Positions 40,420 to 51,262 of a stretch of 64,000 nt of DNA are shown here, in pieces; the stretch's first letter is position 1, and each line of letters begins with the position of its first letter. The stretch comes from Cyanobacterium sp. Dongsha4. GTDB taxonomy: Bacteria; Cyanobacteriota; Cyanobacteriia; Cyanobacteriales; Cyanobacteriaceae. Below the pieces are notes generated by a model. The model saw nothing but the letters and a program-made list of their open reading frames with translations. It was not told the origin of the DNA and did no database searches. The stretch covers positions 4,043,326 to 4,107,325 of the forward strand of contig NZ_CP084098.1 of the NCBI RefSeq assembly GCF_036345015.1. The letters run 5' to 3'. The position numbers were made by a program, and so were the translations under genes.

Positions 40420-42909
40420 CTATGTCAAAATTTCACTGCCGATTAATTTTTGATAACGTCTTTCTAACTCATCTTTAAGACTATTCTCCCATTGCATATA
40501 TTTATCCTGCAACAAAATTTTTTCCGCCGCTTCCCTTGCCAATACTAACACCTCTTGATCTTCCACTAAACTGGCGAGAGCAAAATCTGGCAAACCCGAT
40601 TGACGACTACCTAATACTTCACCTGGTCCTCTTAATCTTAAATCCATTTCGGATATAAAGAAACCATCTTGAGATTGTTCGAGGACATTTAAGCGTTGAA
40701 TACTATCAGGGGTTTTACTGCTTGTAACTAGCAAACAGAAAGATTTATGACTACCTCTACCCACTCTCCCTCTTAACTGATGTAATTGGGATAAGCCAAA
40801 ACGTTCCGCATTTTCGATTAACATGACCGTAGCGTTAGGTACATCTACTCCCACTTCTATCACCGTTGTGGAAACAATAATTTGGGTATGGTTATCTCTG
40901 AAGGCGTTTAAAGCCTTATCTTTGTCTGCTGATGACATTCTTCCGTGTAATAAGCCAACATTGAAATTAGGGAAGATTTTTTCGCTAAACTTTTCATATT
41001 CTGCGATCGCAGCTTTGACATCTAATTTTTCTGATTCTTCAATTAAAGGGAAAATCACATAAGCCTGTCTTCCTTGAGCCACTTCTCGCTTAATTAATTC
41101 GTAGGCTTGGGGGCGTTGTTTCCCTGTTAAAACCGTTGTTTGAATGGGTTGTCTGCCGGGGGGTAACTCATCAATTTGACTCACATCTAAGTCACCATGA
41201 AGGGTTAAGGCAAGAGTACGGGGAATCGGTGTTGCGGTCATACTTAAAACGTGGGGCGATCGCCCTTTGGATAGTAATTTTGCCCGTTGTTGCACCCCGA
41301 AGCGATGTTGTTCATCGATGACAACTAAACCCAGATTACAGAATTGTACAGGATCTTGGATCAGGGCGTGAGTGCCGATTAAAAGGGGTAATTCACCGCT
41401 TTCGAGTTGGGCATGGATTTCCCGACGTTTAGCGGTTTTCGTTGAACCTGTGAGCAATTCTACAGGCAAATGAAGCATATTAAACCAACTTACTATTTTA
41501 CGGTAATGTTGTTCTGCTAATACTTCTGTAGGCGCCATTAATGCCCCTTGATACCCTGATTGTAAGGCAGTTAAGATGGCAAATACAGCAACGATGGTTT
41601 TACCTGCCCCTACATCTCCTTGTACTAAACGATTCATGGGAGAAGGGGACTGGAGGTCTTGGATTATTTCTTCTATGACTCTTTGTTGAGCGTTGGTGAG
41701 GCTGAAAGGCAAAATTTTGTTAAATTCCTCAATTAGCCTACCATTAGGGGTAAATGACACCGCTAGACGGCTCTGTTTTTGTTCCTGTCTTCGCTGTAAA
41801 AATCCTAGTTGCAGATAGAAAAATTCATCAAAGATTAATCTGCGCCTTGCATGGGATAATTGATCTTGATCTTCAGGGTAATGAATCCGTGCGATCGCCT
41901 CTTGCAATTCCATTAAACCATATTGTTGCTTAAGAATAGGGGGAAGAGGATCATTAATTTGTGGTAAAGCCACCATCGCTTCCATCACCCCATTGCGAAT
42001 TACATCGGCGGGAATACCATCAGTAAGGGGATAAATGGGCAGTAAACGACCTATTTTGAGGGAATTAATATTTCCTCCCTGAGAGTCTAGCACCTCAAAC
42101 TCAGGATTCTCTAAAGTGATACCATACTTATTCTGTTTCACCAAACCCGAAGCCGCCACGATAGCATTACGGGGAAATTGTCGCTTCATTTTTTCTTGCC
42201 ATCCCCGATTACTATAAAAATGTCCTGCAAAAAACCGACTGATTTTGACTTCTCCAGTGCGATCGATAATAATAAGACTAAAGATAGTTAACTTCTTATT
42301 TTTAGGACTACTGAAACAGTCACATTTTTTGATTTTTCCCACAATGGTAACGGTTTCCCCTGCTACCAAATCCTTAATATTTACTTGGCGACCATAATCA
42401 ATATGATCTCTGGGATAATAGAAAAGCAGATCTCGAATAGTAGCTATTTGCAACTTTTTCAACAACTCCCCTTGTCTAACAGAAATAGCCTTGAGTAAAG
42501 TAACAGGATCATCTAATTTAAGAGTAACAGGAGGAGCAGAGGTACTAGAAGAAGGAGGCTTTACTTCAGCCACTGCCAGAGGTTTTATTTCTTGTGCTAC
42601 AGGATGATAATAAGGTTTATTAACAATCATCTCTTTCACCTCCCCAATCAAATTAAGGGTTTGACTAATTAAATCTTCCCTTTCAACGGTAGTAAGATGA
42701 GAATAACGAGCAAATTTTTTAGCGGTTTCTTGCCAACGAAAAGCTATCAGAAGATTTGTGACGGGTGGAATTTCACCAAAAGTTAAACAAAGAAATTCAC
42801 TGAAGCGATACTGTTTTCCTTGAATATTTTTATAGCCATATTCCGACTCTACTTGTAAGGCTTTTTCTATCCTCTCCCAGTCAAACTTTTCAGGGTTAAT
42901 CCTACTCAT
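40420..42909 (-). CDS. recG: ATP-dependent DNA helicase RecG
   Basis: 829 residues. An N-terminal cyanobacterial extension of about 150 residues precedes the wedge/OB domain (IRDLLFYYPRDHIDYG, VTIVGKIKKC). Helicase core: LVQGDVGAGKTIVA (Walker A), DEQHRFGVQQR (motif II), MTATPIPRTLALT, and the RecG-specific region QLRGRVGRGSHKSFCLL. It remodels stalled forks and Holliday junctions. Confidence 0.95.
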   Translation of the reverse strand: MSRINPEKFDWERIEKALQVESEYGYKNIQGKQYRFSEFLCLTFGEIPPVTNLLIAFRWQETAKKFARYSHLTTVEREDLISQTLNLIGEVKEMIVNKPYYHPVAQEIKPLAVAEVKPPSSSTSAPPVTLKLDDPVTLLKAISVRQGELLKKLQIATIRDLLFYYPRDHIDYGRQVNIKDLVAGETVTIVGKIKKCDCFSSPKNKKLTIFSLIIIDRTGEVKISRFFAGHFYSNRGWQEKMKRQFPRNAIVAASGLVKQNKYGITLENPEFEVLDSQGGNINSLKIGRLLPIYPLTDGIPADVIRNGVMEAMVALPQINDPLPPILKQQYGLMELQEAIARIHYPEDQDQLSHARRRLIFDEFFYLQLGFLQRRQEQKQSRLAVSFTPNGRLIEEFNKILPFSLTNAQQRVIEEIIQDLQSPSPMNRLVQGDVGAGKTIVAVFAILTALQSGYQGALMAPTEVLAEQHYRKIVSWFNMLHLPVELLTGSTKTAKRREIHAQLESGELPLLIGTHALIQDPVQFCNLGLVVIDEQHRFGVQQRAKLLSKGRSPHVLSMTATPIPRTLALTLHGDLDVSQIDELPPGRQPIQTTVLTGKQRPQAYELIKREVAQGRQAYVIFPLIEESEKLDVKAAIAEYEKFSEKIFPNFNVGLLHGRMSSADKDKALNAFRDNHTQIIVSTTVIEVGVDVPNATVMLIENAERFGLSQLHQLRGRVGRGSHKSFCLLVTSSKTPDSIQRLNVLEQSQDGFFISEMDLRLRGPGEVLGSRQSGLPDFALASLVEDQEVLVLAREAAEKILLQDKYMQWENSLKDELERRYQKLIGSEILT

Positions 42910-43523
42910 TCTCCTGATGATTTGTTATTTGTAATCAACATTGTACCAATTTTTGCTTAAGAGAATTTATACTTAAAAACAAAATTTTCTGATTGATTCA
43001 CTACAGGTAAACTAAATTTTATGAGAACTATTGTGTTATATAAGTCAAGCCGTTAATAACCAAGAATTAGAGAAAACATCATGATCAGAATTTGAGAATT
43101 TGAATGACTCTTCAGAGTGTGAGTATGACAAAATTTTATAAAATAATTAATATAAACTTTAACTAACAAGGGTTTGCTCAACTCAAAAATGTAATTCTTA
43201 TAAATAAACAATTTTAATTTAACCTAAAACCTGATCCCTTTTTTCAGGGATAATTTATCATATCCAAAGTAAGAGAACCACTTTAATTATGAGTGTTGAA
43301 AAATTGCTGATGACATTCTTTTCTAAACAAAAATAATAACCTAGAAAAATGATGTAGCTGTATGGTAAACTACTTTGTGATATTTTACAGGTAAGTAATA
43401 TTTTTGCTCCAACTAAATAATCTAAATAATAACTTGTGTAATTTTAGTTATTGGAACATAAGTAATCCAGCTCAAGAAAACCATTAGTATTAACAAACGG
43501 AGAAACTCTGCGGAGGAAACATA
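42910..43523. other. Long intergenic region without recognised features
   Basis: About 610 AT-rich bases between divergent recG and the glycosyltransferase gene. A short stretch GATCCCTTTTTTCAGGGATA near 43,230 could form a small hairpin. I see no tRNA, repeat array or gene. Confidence 0.5.
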
Positions 43524-45467
43524 TTGAAGAAGAATAGTATAAGCATAATTAGAAGAATAACATGGTATTTGTATCTGTTTTCAGTACCTTTGGGTAAAAT
43601 CTTAAAATATTTGAGAAAAGTTTTTCACAATCCGCAACTCCTGTCTCAAATGCCTTCAATAGTTGATTTATACGGTTGGAAAGGGTTTTTTATTTGGTTA
43701 TTTGATTATGGAGATATGCCTCAGAAATGGTACGACATATGGCTTGATAAATATGAGATTAAAGCAAAAGATTATCCATATTACAAAAATAAGATTAATT
43801 CATGGAATCAAACCCCTCTTATTTCGATAATTATGCCTGTTTATAATACCAATAATGTCCACCTAAAAGAAGCAATTGAAAGTATTAGACAACAAGTTTA
43901 TCCCTACTGGCAATTATGTATTGCTGACGATGCCTCTTCAGAAGATTCTGGGGTAAAAGATATATTGCGTCATTATGAAGAAGTTGACTCACGTATCAAC
44001 GTTGTATTTCGCACAACTAATGGTCACATTTCTGCGGCAAGTAACTCAGCATTAGATTTAGCAAAAGGGGAATTTGTGGCACTAATGGATCATGACGATA
44101 TGTTACATCCATTAGCTCTTTGGTTTTTGGCAGACTCTATCATAAAAAATCCCCAAGTAGGTTTAATTTATACGGATCATGATAAATTATCATTCACAGG
44201 AAGGCGCTGTAATCCATATTTCAAGTGTGATTTTAATCATGAAATCATGTTAGCTCATAATCTTGTTGCCCATCTGTCTTGTTATCGTCTTAGTTTACTA
44301 ACTGAAATAGGAGGCTTTCGGCAAGGATTTGAGGGTTCTCAGGATTATGATCTGGCATTGAGATGTATTGAACGCCTACCAAGGGAGCATATTATTCATA
44401 TTCCTTTTGTGTTATATCATTGGCGAAAAACACCTAATAGCACATCTTCCGATCCTCTCGCTAAACCTTACGCTTTTAACTCTGCCCTAAAAAGTGTCTC
44501 AGATTATCTAAAAAGGAATGATATACCGGGTAAATTAGATGCTCACCCAAAAATTATCGGTGCACATCGTCTCAAACCGGAGTTTTCAAAGCCTCACCCT
44601 TTAGTTTCTATCATAATTCCAACTCGAGATAGAGTTGACTTACTAAAACCTTGTATTGATTCAATCTGGTCTCTAACAACTTATTCTAATTACGAGATAA
44701 TAATTGTTGATAATGGCAGTATAGAAACTGAAACACTTAATTTCTTCGAAAAAATACAAAAAAAAGGAATTCGCATTATTCGAGACGAAAGAGCATTCAA
44801 CTATTCTCGTTTAAATAATCTTGCCGTCAAAGAAGCTAATGGTACACTCATATGCCTTCTCAATAATGATATAGAAATTATCTCTCCTGATTGGCTTGAA
44901 GAGATGGTGTTTTTTGCTCAACAATCAGACGTTGGAGTTGTTGGTGCTAAATTATGGTATCCAAATAACAAGCTACAACATGGGGGTGTAATATTGGGTT
45001 TAGGTTTACACGGAAGAGCGGGTCATGCTTTTGTTGGTTTGTCACGAGATGCGGTGGGATACATGGGGAGAGCTTCTATACAGCAAGAGCTTAGTGCCGT
45101 CACAGGTGCTTGTCAAGTAGTGCGTAAAAAGGTTTTTGAAGAAGTAAATGGTCTCGATGAATCTTTGCCTGTGGGATTTAATGATATAGATTTTTGTCTT
45201 AGGGTACGTAAGGCTGGTTATCGCAACATATGGACACCATTTGCGGAAATGTATCATCATCAATCTGCATCTCGTGGGACAGATAAGACTGTCGATAAGA
45301 TTAAAAGATTTCTGCAAGAAAGTGAATTACTTAACCAACGTTGGGGAAATCTTTTACTTAATGATCCATGTTATTCCCCTAATTTAAGCCTAAAAATTAG
45401 TTATTATCTTGCTAGTCCTCCTAGATGTCATAACACACTAGATACTTCAAAGAAAAATAAATACTAG
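43524..45467 (+). CDS. Family 2 glycosyltransferase with two GT domains
   Basis: 647 residues from a TTG start, supported by the ribosome site CGGAGGAAAC a few bases upstream. Two GT-A domains: LISIIMPVYNTNN with ADDAS and ALMDHDDML, then LVSIIIPTRDRVD with IIVDNGS and LLNNDIEII. The tandem plan fits rhamnosyl- or hexosyltransferases that extend surface polysaccharide. It is followed by an ABC polysaccharide exporter, so it probably builds the exported glycan. Confidence 0.88.
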   Translation: MKKNSISIIRRITWYLYLFSVPLGKILKYLRKVFHNPQLLSQMPSIVDLYGWKGFFIWLFDYGDMPQKWYDIWLDKYEIKAKDYPYYKNKINSWNQTPLISIIMPVYNTNNVHLKEAIESIRQQVYPYWQLCIADDASSEDSGVKDILRHYEEVDSRINVVFRTTNGHISAASNSALDLAKGEFVALMDHDDMLHPLALWFLADSIIKNPQVGLIYTDHDKLSFTGRRCNPYFKCDFNHEIMLAHNLVAHLSCYRLSLLTEIGGFRQGFEGSQDYDLALRCIERLPREHIIHIPFVLYHWRKTPNSTSSDPLAKPYAFNSALKSVSDYLKRNDIPGKLDAHPKIIGAHRLKPEFSKPHPLVSIIIPTRDRVDLLKPCIDSIWSLTTYSNYEIIIVDNGSIETETLNFFEKIQKKGIRIIRDERAFNYSRLNNLAVKEANGTLICLLNNDIEIISPDWLEEMVFFAQQSDVGVVGAKLWYPNNKLQHGGVILGLGLHGRAGHAFVGLSRDAVGYMGRASIQQELSAVTGACQVVRKKVFEEVNGLDESLPVGFNDIDFCLRVRKAGYRNIWTPFAEMYHHQSASRGTDKTVDKIKRFLQESELLNQRWGNLLLNDPCYSPNLSLKISYYLASPPRCHNTLDTSKKNKY

Positions 45468-45516
45468 GTCAATTTTTTGAGGAGATTTAGCGAGAAATTG
45501 GATAATAACAAATCAG

Positions 45517-46335
45517 ATGAATATCAAAATTAGTTTTTATCGTTCTTATTTAATACCATGGCGTGAAAGATGGCTATTACAACTTTTTATATCTAGGCAG
45601 ATACAGATAAGGTATCGTGGTTCGGTATTAGGCTTTGCTTGGAGTTTAATAACCCCATTATTTCAATTATTGGTATATGTAGTTGTATTTCAGTATGGTT
45701 TAAGATTACGTTGGACTGCAAATGATGGGAATGGCCTAAATTTTGCATTATTCATGTTAACTGGATTAGCTGTCTTCTCATTGTTTTCTGAATGTATTGT
45801 ACAAGCACCAATGTTAATTTTAGATCAACCTAATTTAGTGAAAAAAGTTCGTTTCCCAACAGAAATTCTTGCTTGGGCATTGCTTATATCGAGTGCTTTT
45901 TCTAGTGTTATCTTAATGACGCTCTTACTTTTAATTTGTTTGCTATCTGGTGTTACAACCTTTACCTTTACTTGGTTTGTACTTCCCGTTATTTGGCTAC
46001 CTTTAATACCGTTAATATTAGGTATCACTTGGAGTTGTTCTGCTATTGGGGTCTATTTTCGGGATTTAAGACACATCGTTGCTCTGATTATTCCTCTGCT
46101 ACAATTTTTAAGCCCTATTTTTTATCCTGTTTCAGCTCTTCCTATCAGATTTCAGAAAATTATATATTTAAACCCTTTGACTTTAATTATTGAGCAAAGT
46201 CGTCTGGTAATTTTTTCTCGGATGTGGCCTAGTTGGGAAATGTGGGGAGTTGAGTTAATCGCTTGTATGGGAATTGCTTTGTTAGGAGCTTTACTCCATT
46301 ATCGTTTACGAAGAGGATTTGCTGATGTTGTCTAA
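45517..46335 (+). CDS. wzm: ABC-2 polysaccharide export permease (Wzm type)
   Basis: 272 residues, six membrane helices. N-terminal WRERWLLQLFISRQIQIRYR and GSVLGFAWSLITPLFQLLVY are typical of TagG/KpsM/Wzm permeases, as are YFRDLRHIV and LSPIFYPVSALP. It forms the channel for lipid-linked glycan with the ATPase encoded next; the genes overlap by 11 bases. Confidence 0.9.
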   Translation: MNIKISFYRSYLIPWRERWLLQLFISRQIQIRYRGSVLGFAWSLITPLFQLLVYVVVFQYGLRLRWTANDGNGLNFALFMLTGLAVFSLFSECIVQAPMLILDQPNLVKKVRFPTEILAWALLISSAFSSVILMTLLLLICLLSGVTTFTFTWFVLPVIWLPLIPLILGITWSCSAIGVYFRDLRHIVALIIPLLQFLSPIFYPVSALPIRFQKIIYLNPLTLIIEQSRLVIFSRMWPSWEMWGVELIACMGIALLGALLHYRLRRGFADVV

Positions 46336-47533
46336 ACGAAGACTTATTTGTGCTCGTGGTGTAAGTAAGACCTATGAAATTTATAAGTCACCTTTTGCTC
46401 TTATTTCTCATTTGTTATGGCCTCGCCCTCACAAAGTAGAATCTTTTAATGCACTTTGTCAATTAGATTTAGATATATATTCTGGTCAGTCAATCGGCAT
46501 TATCGGGCAAAACGGAGCGGGAAAATCTACTCTTTTACAACTTATTTGTGGCATACTCACGCCAACGAAGGGAAGGATAAAAATAAATGGTCGTATTGCA
46601 CCTCTTTTGGAACTGGGGGCAGGTTTTAGCTCAAGATTTACTGGAAGAGAAAACATCTTTCTCAATGCGGCTTTGTTGGGTCTTTCTCGGGAGGAAACTT
46701 TTGCAAGACTTGAAGATATTATCGCTTTTGCAGATATTGGTTCTTTTATTGATCAACCCGTTCGAACATACTCTAGTGGTATGTATGTCCGTTTAGCTTT
46801 TGCGATCGCAACCAGTATTCGTCCTGATATTTTAGTCATTGACGAGGCTATTGCCGTTGGAGATGGTTCATTTGCTCGTAAATCTTTCGATCGCATTTTT
46901 CAATTGAAAGAAGAAGGAGTAACCTTGATTTTTTGCTCTCATTCATTATTTCAGGTAGAGGCTTTATGTGAAGAAGCAATATGGCTTCATCGAGGCAAAG
47001 TACAGGTACAAGGGGTTACTTCATCAGTAATTACAGAATATGAAACTTGGATGAATCAACAATCACAAACTACGACAGATTCGCCAACATCTATCAATAA
47101 AAGTATAGTACAAGGACACGCTAAATTAACCGATATTAAAGTTTTTTGTGATGGTATTATAGGCAATCGCTTCACAGCTATAAATAATTTTAGTACACTA
47201 GAAATACGGACATCTTTTCAATTTGATCCACAATTACCAACTCCAACAATTGCTGTGGCGATTTATACTGCCGATGGAAGAGTGATAACAAGTAGCTGTA
47301 GCTGGGTTGATGATGTGGTACTTGAGAGTACCCCTGAAGGAAAAGGAAATATAAGATTAACTTATCCGAATTTGCCCCTATTAAAAGGAAAGTATTCTCT
47401 TTCAATCTTTCTGATGTGTGAACGTGGTATTCATGTTTATGACTCAGCTGAATATATTGCGACAATTATTGTCAAACAGGAACATATCCTACAAGGATTG
47501 TTTACAATTCCTCATCAATGGTTTGTGAAATAA
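46325..47533 (+). CDS. wzt: ABC polysaccharide export ATPase (Wzt type) with C-terminal domain
   Basis: 402 residues from ATG 46,325 (a TTG at 46,319 is also possible). Walker A GQNGAGKST, signature TYSSGMYVRLAF, Walker B ILVIDEAIAVGD, H-loop FCSHS. The C-terminal half (about 265-400) is a Wzt_C-like beta-sandwich that in O-antigen exporters recognises the modified end of the polymer. It overlaps the permease gene, so they are one transcription unit with the glycosyltransferase. Confidence 0.9.
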   Translation: MLSKRRLICARGVSKTYEIYKSPFALISHLLWPRPHKVESFNALCQLDLDIYSGQSIGIIGQNGAGKSTLLQLICGILTPTKGRIKINGRIAPLLELGAGFSSRFTGRENIFLNAALLGLSREETFARLEDIIAFADIGSFIDQPVRTYSSGMYVRLAFAIATSIRPDILVIDEAIAVGDGSFARKSFDRIFQLKEEGVTLIFCSHSLFQVEALCEEAIWLHRGKVQVQGVTSSVITEYETWMNQQSQTTTDSPTSINKSIVQGHAKLTDIKVFCDGIIGNRFTAINNFSTLEIRTSFQFDPQLPTPTIAVAIYTADGRVITSSCSWVDDVVLESTPEGKGNIRLTYPNLPLLKGKYSLSIFLMCERGIHVYDSAEYIATIIVKQEHILQGLFTIPHQWFVK

Positions 47534-47675
47534 ATGGCTCTATTACTTCTCCTCACGTAAATTATTGGTTAGGGTAGGCAAAGGGTAAGAAGCAAAAGGC
47601 AAAGGTAAAGGTAAATAGTTGATAATTAATAACTTCTAACTCATTGTTTCTCCCCAATCCCCCAACAATCTGACA

Positions 47676-47708
47676 CTTACCCAATATTCTTAAAGCGAAC
47701 TGAAGTTA
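47676..47708 (-). repeat. Dispersed 34-bp repeat, copy 1
   Basis: Degenerate copy; the consensus on the forward strand of copies 3 and 4 is CTCAGTTCGGTTTAAGAATA followed by TCGG. Confidence 0.65.
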
Positions 47709-47715
47709 ATTCAGG

Positions 47716-49641
47716 TTATTTAAGGGAGATTTGTTGATAGTAAAAATTATATCTTTCTTCTAATGTTTGAAAGTTAAGATTTTTTGTCCAAAATTCAACT
47801 AAAGCATGACCAAAAGCCCAAGCATCATCTTCAGGCAAACCTTTCATATCAATGATTAAAGTCCACAAAGATAGTAAATCAAATTGCTTATTTTGCCTGT
47901 TATTATCGTTTAGTAAATTGAATAACTCATAGGCTAGTTGTAATTTGCCAATCACTACAGGTAATTGTTCTATGGGTATTTTTTCTGCTAATAAGTAGGC
48001 TAGACGAGGTGAGCCTGTGCTAAGAGTAGAAATAAATTGCAATACAGGACTTTTCAGTAGGGCTGTTAACCCTTGACTGGTTGCCATTTGAAAGGTATAT
48101 TTGTCAATTATTTTGGCGGCGGTAATACTTTTTACTTCTAGGTTACGGAAAAATCTTGCCAATCTTACTTGTTTTGCAGGTGCGATCGCATCTAAAATAG
48201 TTAAAGCTAAAATATCATCATTCCAAGGTAGTCGTGGATTTTCTCCATAGTTAGCAGTTACTAGGGGAATAATTTTTTCACTGAATTGCCCAATACTTTC
48301 TTGACGATATTGCCATGCTTCCCGAATGGAAATTTCTTTAGTTTTATCTCCCGTTTGCCAATTATAAGGAGGTTGCCATTCTCGCACTGGACGGAGGCGA
48401 TCGACTTGAGTCATGATAGAAATAATTGGGATTTGCTGTAAATCTTGGGGTAAATTAACCAAAAAATCTCGATCCATTTCCAAAGAAGGGTCAAGGGCAG
48501 GATTTAAAAGTAAAATAATGTCGGCACTATGGGCATAATCTAACACCTGTTGACGATATTCGGGGCGATTTACTTGCTCATAACCGGGGGTGTCAAGGAG
48601 ATTGAGGGTATCCCCGTTGGCTTCCCATTGATAGGCTTTTATTTCTGTGGTGCTAGGCAAAATATCCACTTCTGCAGTGTGGGCATTGAATAAGGTATTG
48701 ATTAAACTGCTTTTTCCTGCTCCTGTTCTACCTACTAATAAAATATTAACAGGTTTGCTCTCAATGGTTTCAGGTTGTTGTGCCTGAGATAAAATTGCTT
48801 GTAAAGTTTTGGTTTTAGCAGGGGGTAAAATATCCTTACCATTGGATGAATTAGTAAAAGGTAAATTATCGCCTCCATATAATAAAGCGGATTGACGGGC
48901 TAAATTTTTAAGAGCCACTTCTCTGACTGCCTGATTGAGATTAACTAATAACTCTTGATTTGCTTGATTGCTAAGAGGCTCACTTGCTAATTTTGTTGCC
49001 GCCGTTATGGGGTTAATTAACCATTGCGCCCAATTCCACAACTGTAATATTTTTCTAGCTGAAGGTTCTAAACGTCTATATATTTGATAGGCTTGATACC
49101 CTTGAGCAACGGTAATTTTGTTCAATGCAGGAGATAGCTGACTCATCCATTTATCCACGTCATCAACGGTGTTGCGAATTAATCCGTAGGCTTGAGGGAT
49201 ATAAATATTTAAAAGGGGATATTCTACCTCTGGATGGTAAATTTGTGCGATCGCTTCTACTAATTCCTGACATCTTTGGAAAAATAAAGAAGGATCAACC
49301 CAAATCGGCTCATCATTTCTCGTTTTTTTGATAATTTCTTGGGATACCTCTTCTAATCGTGTAATAACTTCTTGATTATCAGGAGGGAAAAATTTAGCTG
49401 AAGAAGTATTGTTTAATTCCTCCTGTGCCTGTACGATAACGTTATCAAAATCAGAATGGGATGTTTTCGTCCATTTTCCCAACAACCAACGCCACAAAAC
49501 AAAAATTAAGATAAACACTCCCCATATCCAGTTAATGCCCCATTGGTGAATTTGTAACCCTGTGGCAAGGAAAAAAAAGCTAATAATTACAATGACGGGA
49601 AAAGCAAGAATGAATATTTGCCAAGATTTTAATTGAAACAT
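47716..49641 (-). CDS. Membrane-anchored Era/dynamin-like GTPase
   Basis: 641 residues from ATG 49,641. Two N-terminal transmembrane helices (about 5-50) precede a helical domain. The G domain has LLVGRTGAGKSSLINTLF (G1), LLDTPGYE (G3) and MTQVDRL (G4). The helical C-terminal domain is probably membrane associated. This resembles the YfjP/YcjX-like HSR1-type GTPases. The function in cyanobacteria is not defined; membrane remodelling or stress roles are guesses. Confidence 0.75.
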   Translation of the reverse strand: MFQLKSWQIFILAFPVIVIISFFFLATGLQIHQWGINWIWGVFILIFVLWRWLLGKWTKTSHSDFDNVIVQAQEELNNTSSAKFFPPDNQEVITRLEEVSQEIIKKTRNDEPIWVDPSLFFQRCQELVEAIAQIYHPEVEYPLLNIYIPQAYGLIRNTVDDVDKWMSQLSPALNKITVAQGYQAYQIYRRLEPSARKILQLWNWAQWLINPITAATKLASEPLSNQANQELLVNLNQAVREVALKNLARQSALLYGGDNLPFTNSSNGKDILPPAKTKTLQAILSQAQQPETIESKPVNILLVGRTGAGKSSLINTLFNAHTAEVDILPSTTEIKAYQWEANGDTLNLLDTPGYEQVNRPEYRQQVLDYAHSADIILLLNPALDPSLEMDRDFLVNLPQDLQQIPIISIMTQVDRLRPVREWQPPYNWQTGDKTKEISIREAWQYRQESIGQFSEKIIPLVTANYGENPRLPWNDDILALTILDAIAPAKQVRLARFFRNLEVKSITAAKIIDKYTFQMATSQGLTALLKSPVLQFISTLSTGSPRLAYLLAEKIPIEQLPVVIGKLQLAYELFNLLNDNNRQNKQFDLLSLWTLIIDMKGLPEDDAWAFGHALVEFWTKNLNFQTLEERYNFYYQQISLK

Positions 49642-49719
49642 TGTTACAAAATAGTGAATAGATTTCAAAAGGGCAAAGATAAATAGTTGATAATTAAGAA
49701 CGAAGAATTAAAAATTAAA

Positions 49720-49840
49720 AGCCCCGTTCACGACCGAAGGGAGTACAAGAGCCTTCGGTGCGAACTCTCCGAACTCTGACATCTAATACCTGCCACCTGA
49801 CACCTACTCTTATCCGATATTCTTAAACCGAACTGAGGTT
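49720..49840 (-). repeat. Composite dispersed repeat with 34-bp core (copy 2)
   Basis: Runs from CGTTCACGACCGAAGGGAGT through CGAACTCTCCGAACTCT to the 34-base core (49,807-49,840, CGAACTGAGGTT end). A related composite lies inverted at 55,002-55,080. Confidence 0.7.
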
Positions 49841-49856
49841 AACTTATTACTTATTT

Positions 49857-50702
49857 CTATAATTCTGAGGGCAATTCTAAACAAAATTGGGCGTGAATAA
49901 GTGTTTGATAATATTTTAAAGCTATCATAATTAAAGCAAGTCTTGCTAAGGAAATATCTTTATTATTTTTTAATACTTTTCCCCAAATTCGGCAATGTTT
50001 TTCTACATCTAAAATTTTGTTAGTTAAGTTTTCTAAAGATGTTAAATAATTTATTTTATTAGCTTCTATTTTATCAATAATAATTACTAATTCTCTAATT
50101 AATTTAGATTCATAACCTTTATAAAAATTAAGAGAATTGAAATTTATATCTTGTGTTTTTTGCCAATACCAATTATTTATTTTAAAGTCTAAATTATTGA
50201 GTTGAATTAGATTTTGTTTATGGGCAGATGTTAAAATTGAACAGCAACGAGCATGAGTATAATAGTAAATAAATTTAGGTTTTTTTTCTGTTTTATCAAC
50301 CTTATTTTTCTGCTTTATTATATTGATTTTTGTTACTATACTCAAATTATTTAACCATTGATTTAAGAGGCGTGCTGTGCAGTAGATACCTTCGGGATCG
50401 CACACTGATATTTCTAACCAATGGGAAGAATTAATTTTTAATTTAAAATCTCCATAACTATAATTTTCTTCAAACAAAATCAACAATTTTTGAGTCAATA
50501 AACTTCTTAATTGTGGAGAATTGATTTTCAACTGTTCAAAAATAGGAGTTTTATACACAAAACTATCAGTATCTGTGCTTAATTGAAGAGATAAATTAGA
50601 CAATGATAATTGAGAATGAAGATTATTAATATCAATGGCTTTAATTAAATTGATTAAAAAACTTTTTACCACATAATTAAGAGAATATTGTTCTAACTGC
50701 AT
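49857..50702 (-). CDS. Stand-alone DALR anticodon-binding-domain protein
   Basis: 281 residues. The C-terminal 130 residues resemble the DALR domain of arginyl-tRNA synthetase: FIYYYTHARCCSIL is the Y-x-YAHAR-x-x-SIL-like motif, then RLALIMIALKYYQTLIH. No HIGH/KMSKS catalytic core is present. Cyanobacterial genomes do carry such a protein of unknown role; tRNA binding is inferred. Confidence 0.65.
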   Translation of the reverse strand: MQLEQYSLNYVVKSFLINLIKAIDINNLHSQLSLSNLSLQLSTDTDSFVYKTPIFEQLKINSPQLRSLLTQKLLILFEENYSYGDFKLKINSSHWLEISVCDPEGIYCTARLLNQWLNNLSIVTKINIIKQKNKVDKTEKKPKFIYYYTHARCCSILTSAHKQNLIQLNNLDFKINNWYWQKTQDINFNSLNFYKGYESKLIRELVIIIDKIEANKINYLTSLENLTNKILDVEKHCRIWGKVLKNNKDISLARLALIMIALKYYQTLIHAQFCLELPSEL

Positions 50703-50986
50703 TGACTGATAAATGATTAATTGGGAGTTGATGAAAAAGTGATGTCACTAAAAGTAGGCAAAGGGTAAAGAAAAGCAATTAATTAACAATTGTAAGAATG
50801 AACTTCTCCCCAATTCCCCAACACCCTAAGCCCTTATTTTCCTCGCTCATTACCATATAAAATGTAAAAACCACCCTAGAATTTAATCCAGAGCAGTTTT
50901 TAGATGTATTCTTATTGAGTAAAAAATTACCCTAAATTGATTAATTTGGAAAATTAACTAACTAATTAATTTTAATTAAAATTAGA

Positions 50987-51103
50987 TTATAAAGAAGAAC
51001 CTAGCCCTGCATAAGCACCATAAAAGAAAAGTGCTACTACAGCTAAAACACCCATACCAGCAACTGTACCCACAATCCATAAGGGAATTCTTGCATCTCC
51101 CAT
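50987..51103 (-). CDS. psbJ: Photosystem II protein J
   Basis: 38 residues ([20 protein letters not shown]...), one membrane helix ending [13 protein letters not shown], as in PsbJ of other cyanobacteria. It helps PSII assembly near cytochrome b559. Fourth gene of psbE-psbF-psbL-psbJ; a TTTAGGAGGTTTAG ribosome region precedes it. Confidence 0.95.
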   Translation of the reverse strand: MGDARIPLWIVGTVAGMGVLAVVALFFYGAYAGLGSSL

Positions 51104-51132
51104 GACTAAACCTCCTAAATTTTGATTAATTT

Positions 51133-51252
51133 TTAGTTGAAGAAATAACTAGAGAATAACACGCCAAGTACGGCAATAAGTAAAAGCCCTAAATAAAGGG
51201 ATGTACGGTTTAATTCGACTGGCTGTCTGTTTGGATTTTGATTTCTGTCCAT
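51133..51252 (-). CDS. psbL: Photosystem II protein L
   Basis: 39 residues with the typical start [20 protein letters not shown] and a single helix ending [11 protein letters not shown]. PsbL is needed for PSII dimerisation and plastoquinone exchange. It lies between psbF and psbJ in the conserved operon. Confidence 0.95.
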   Translation of the reverse strand: MDRNQNPNRQPVELNRTSLYLGLLLIAVLGVLFSSYFFN

Positions 51253-51262
51253 TAATAAACTC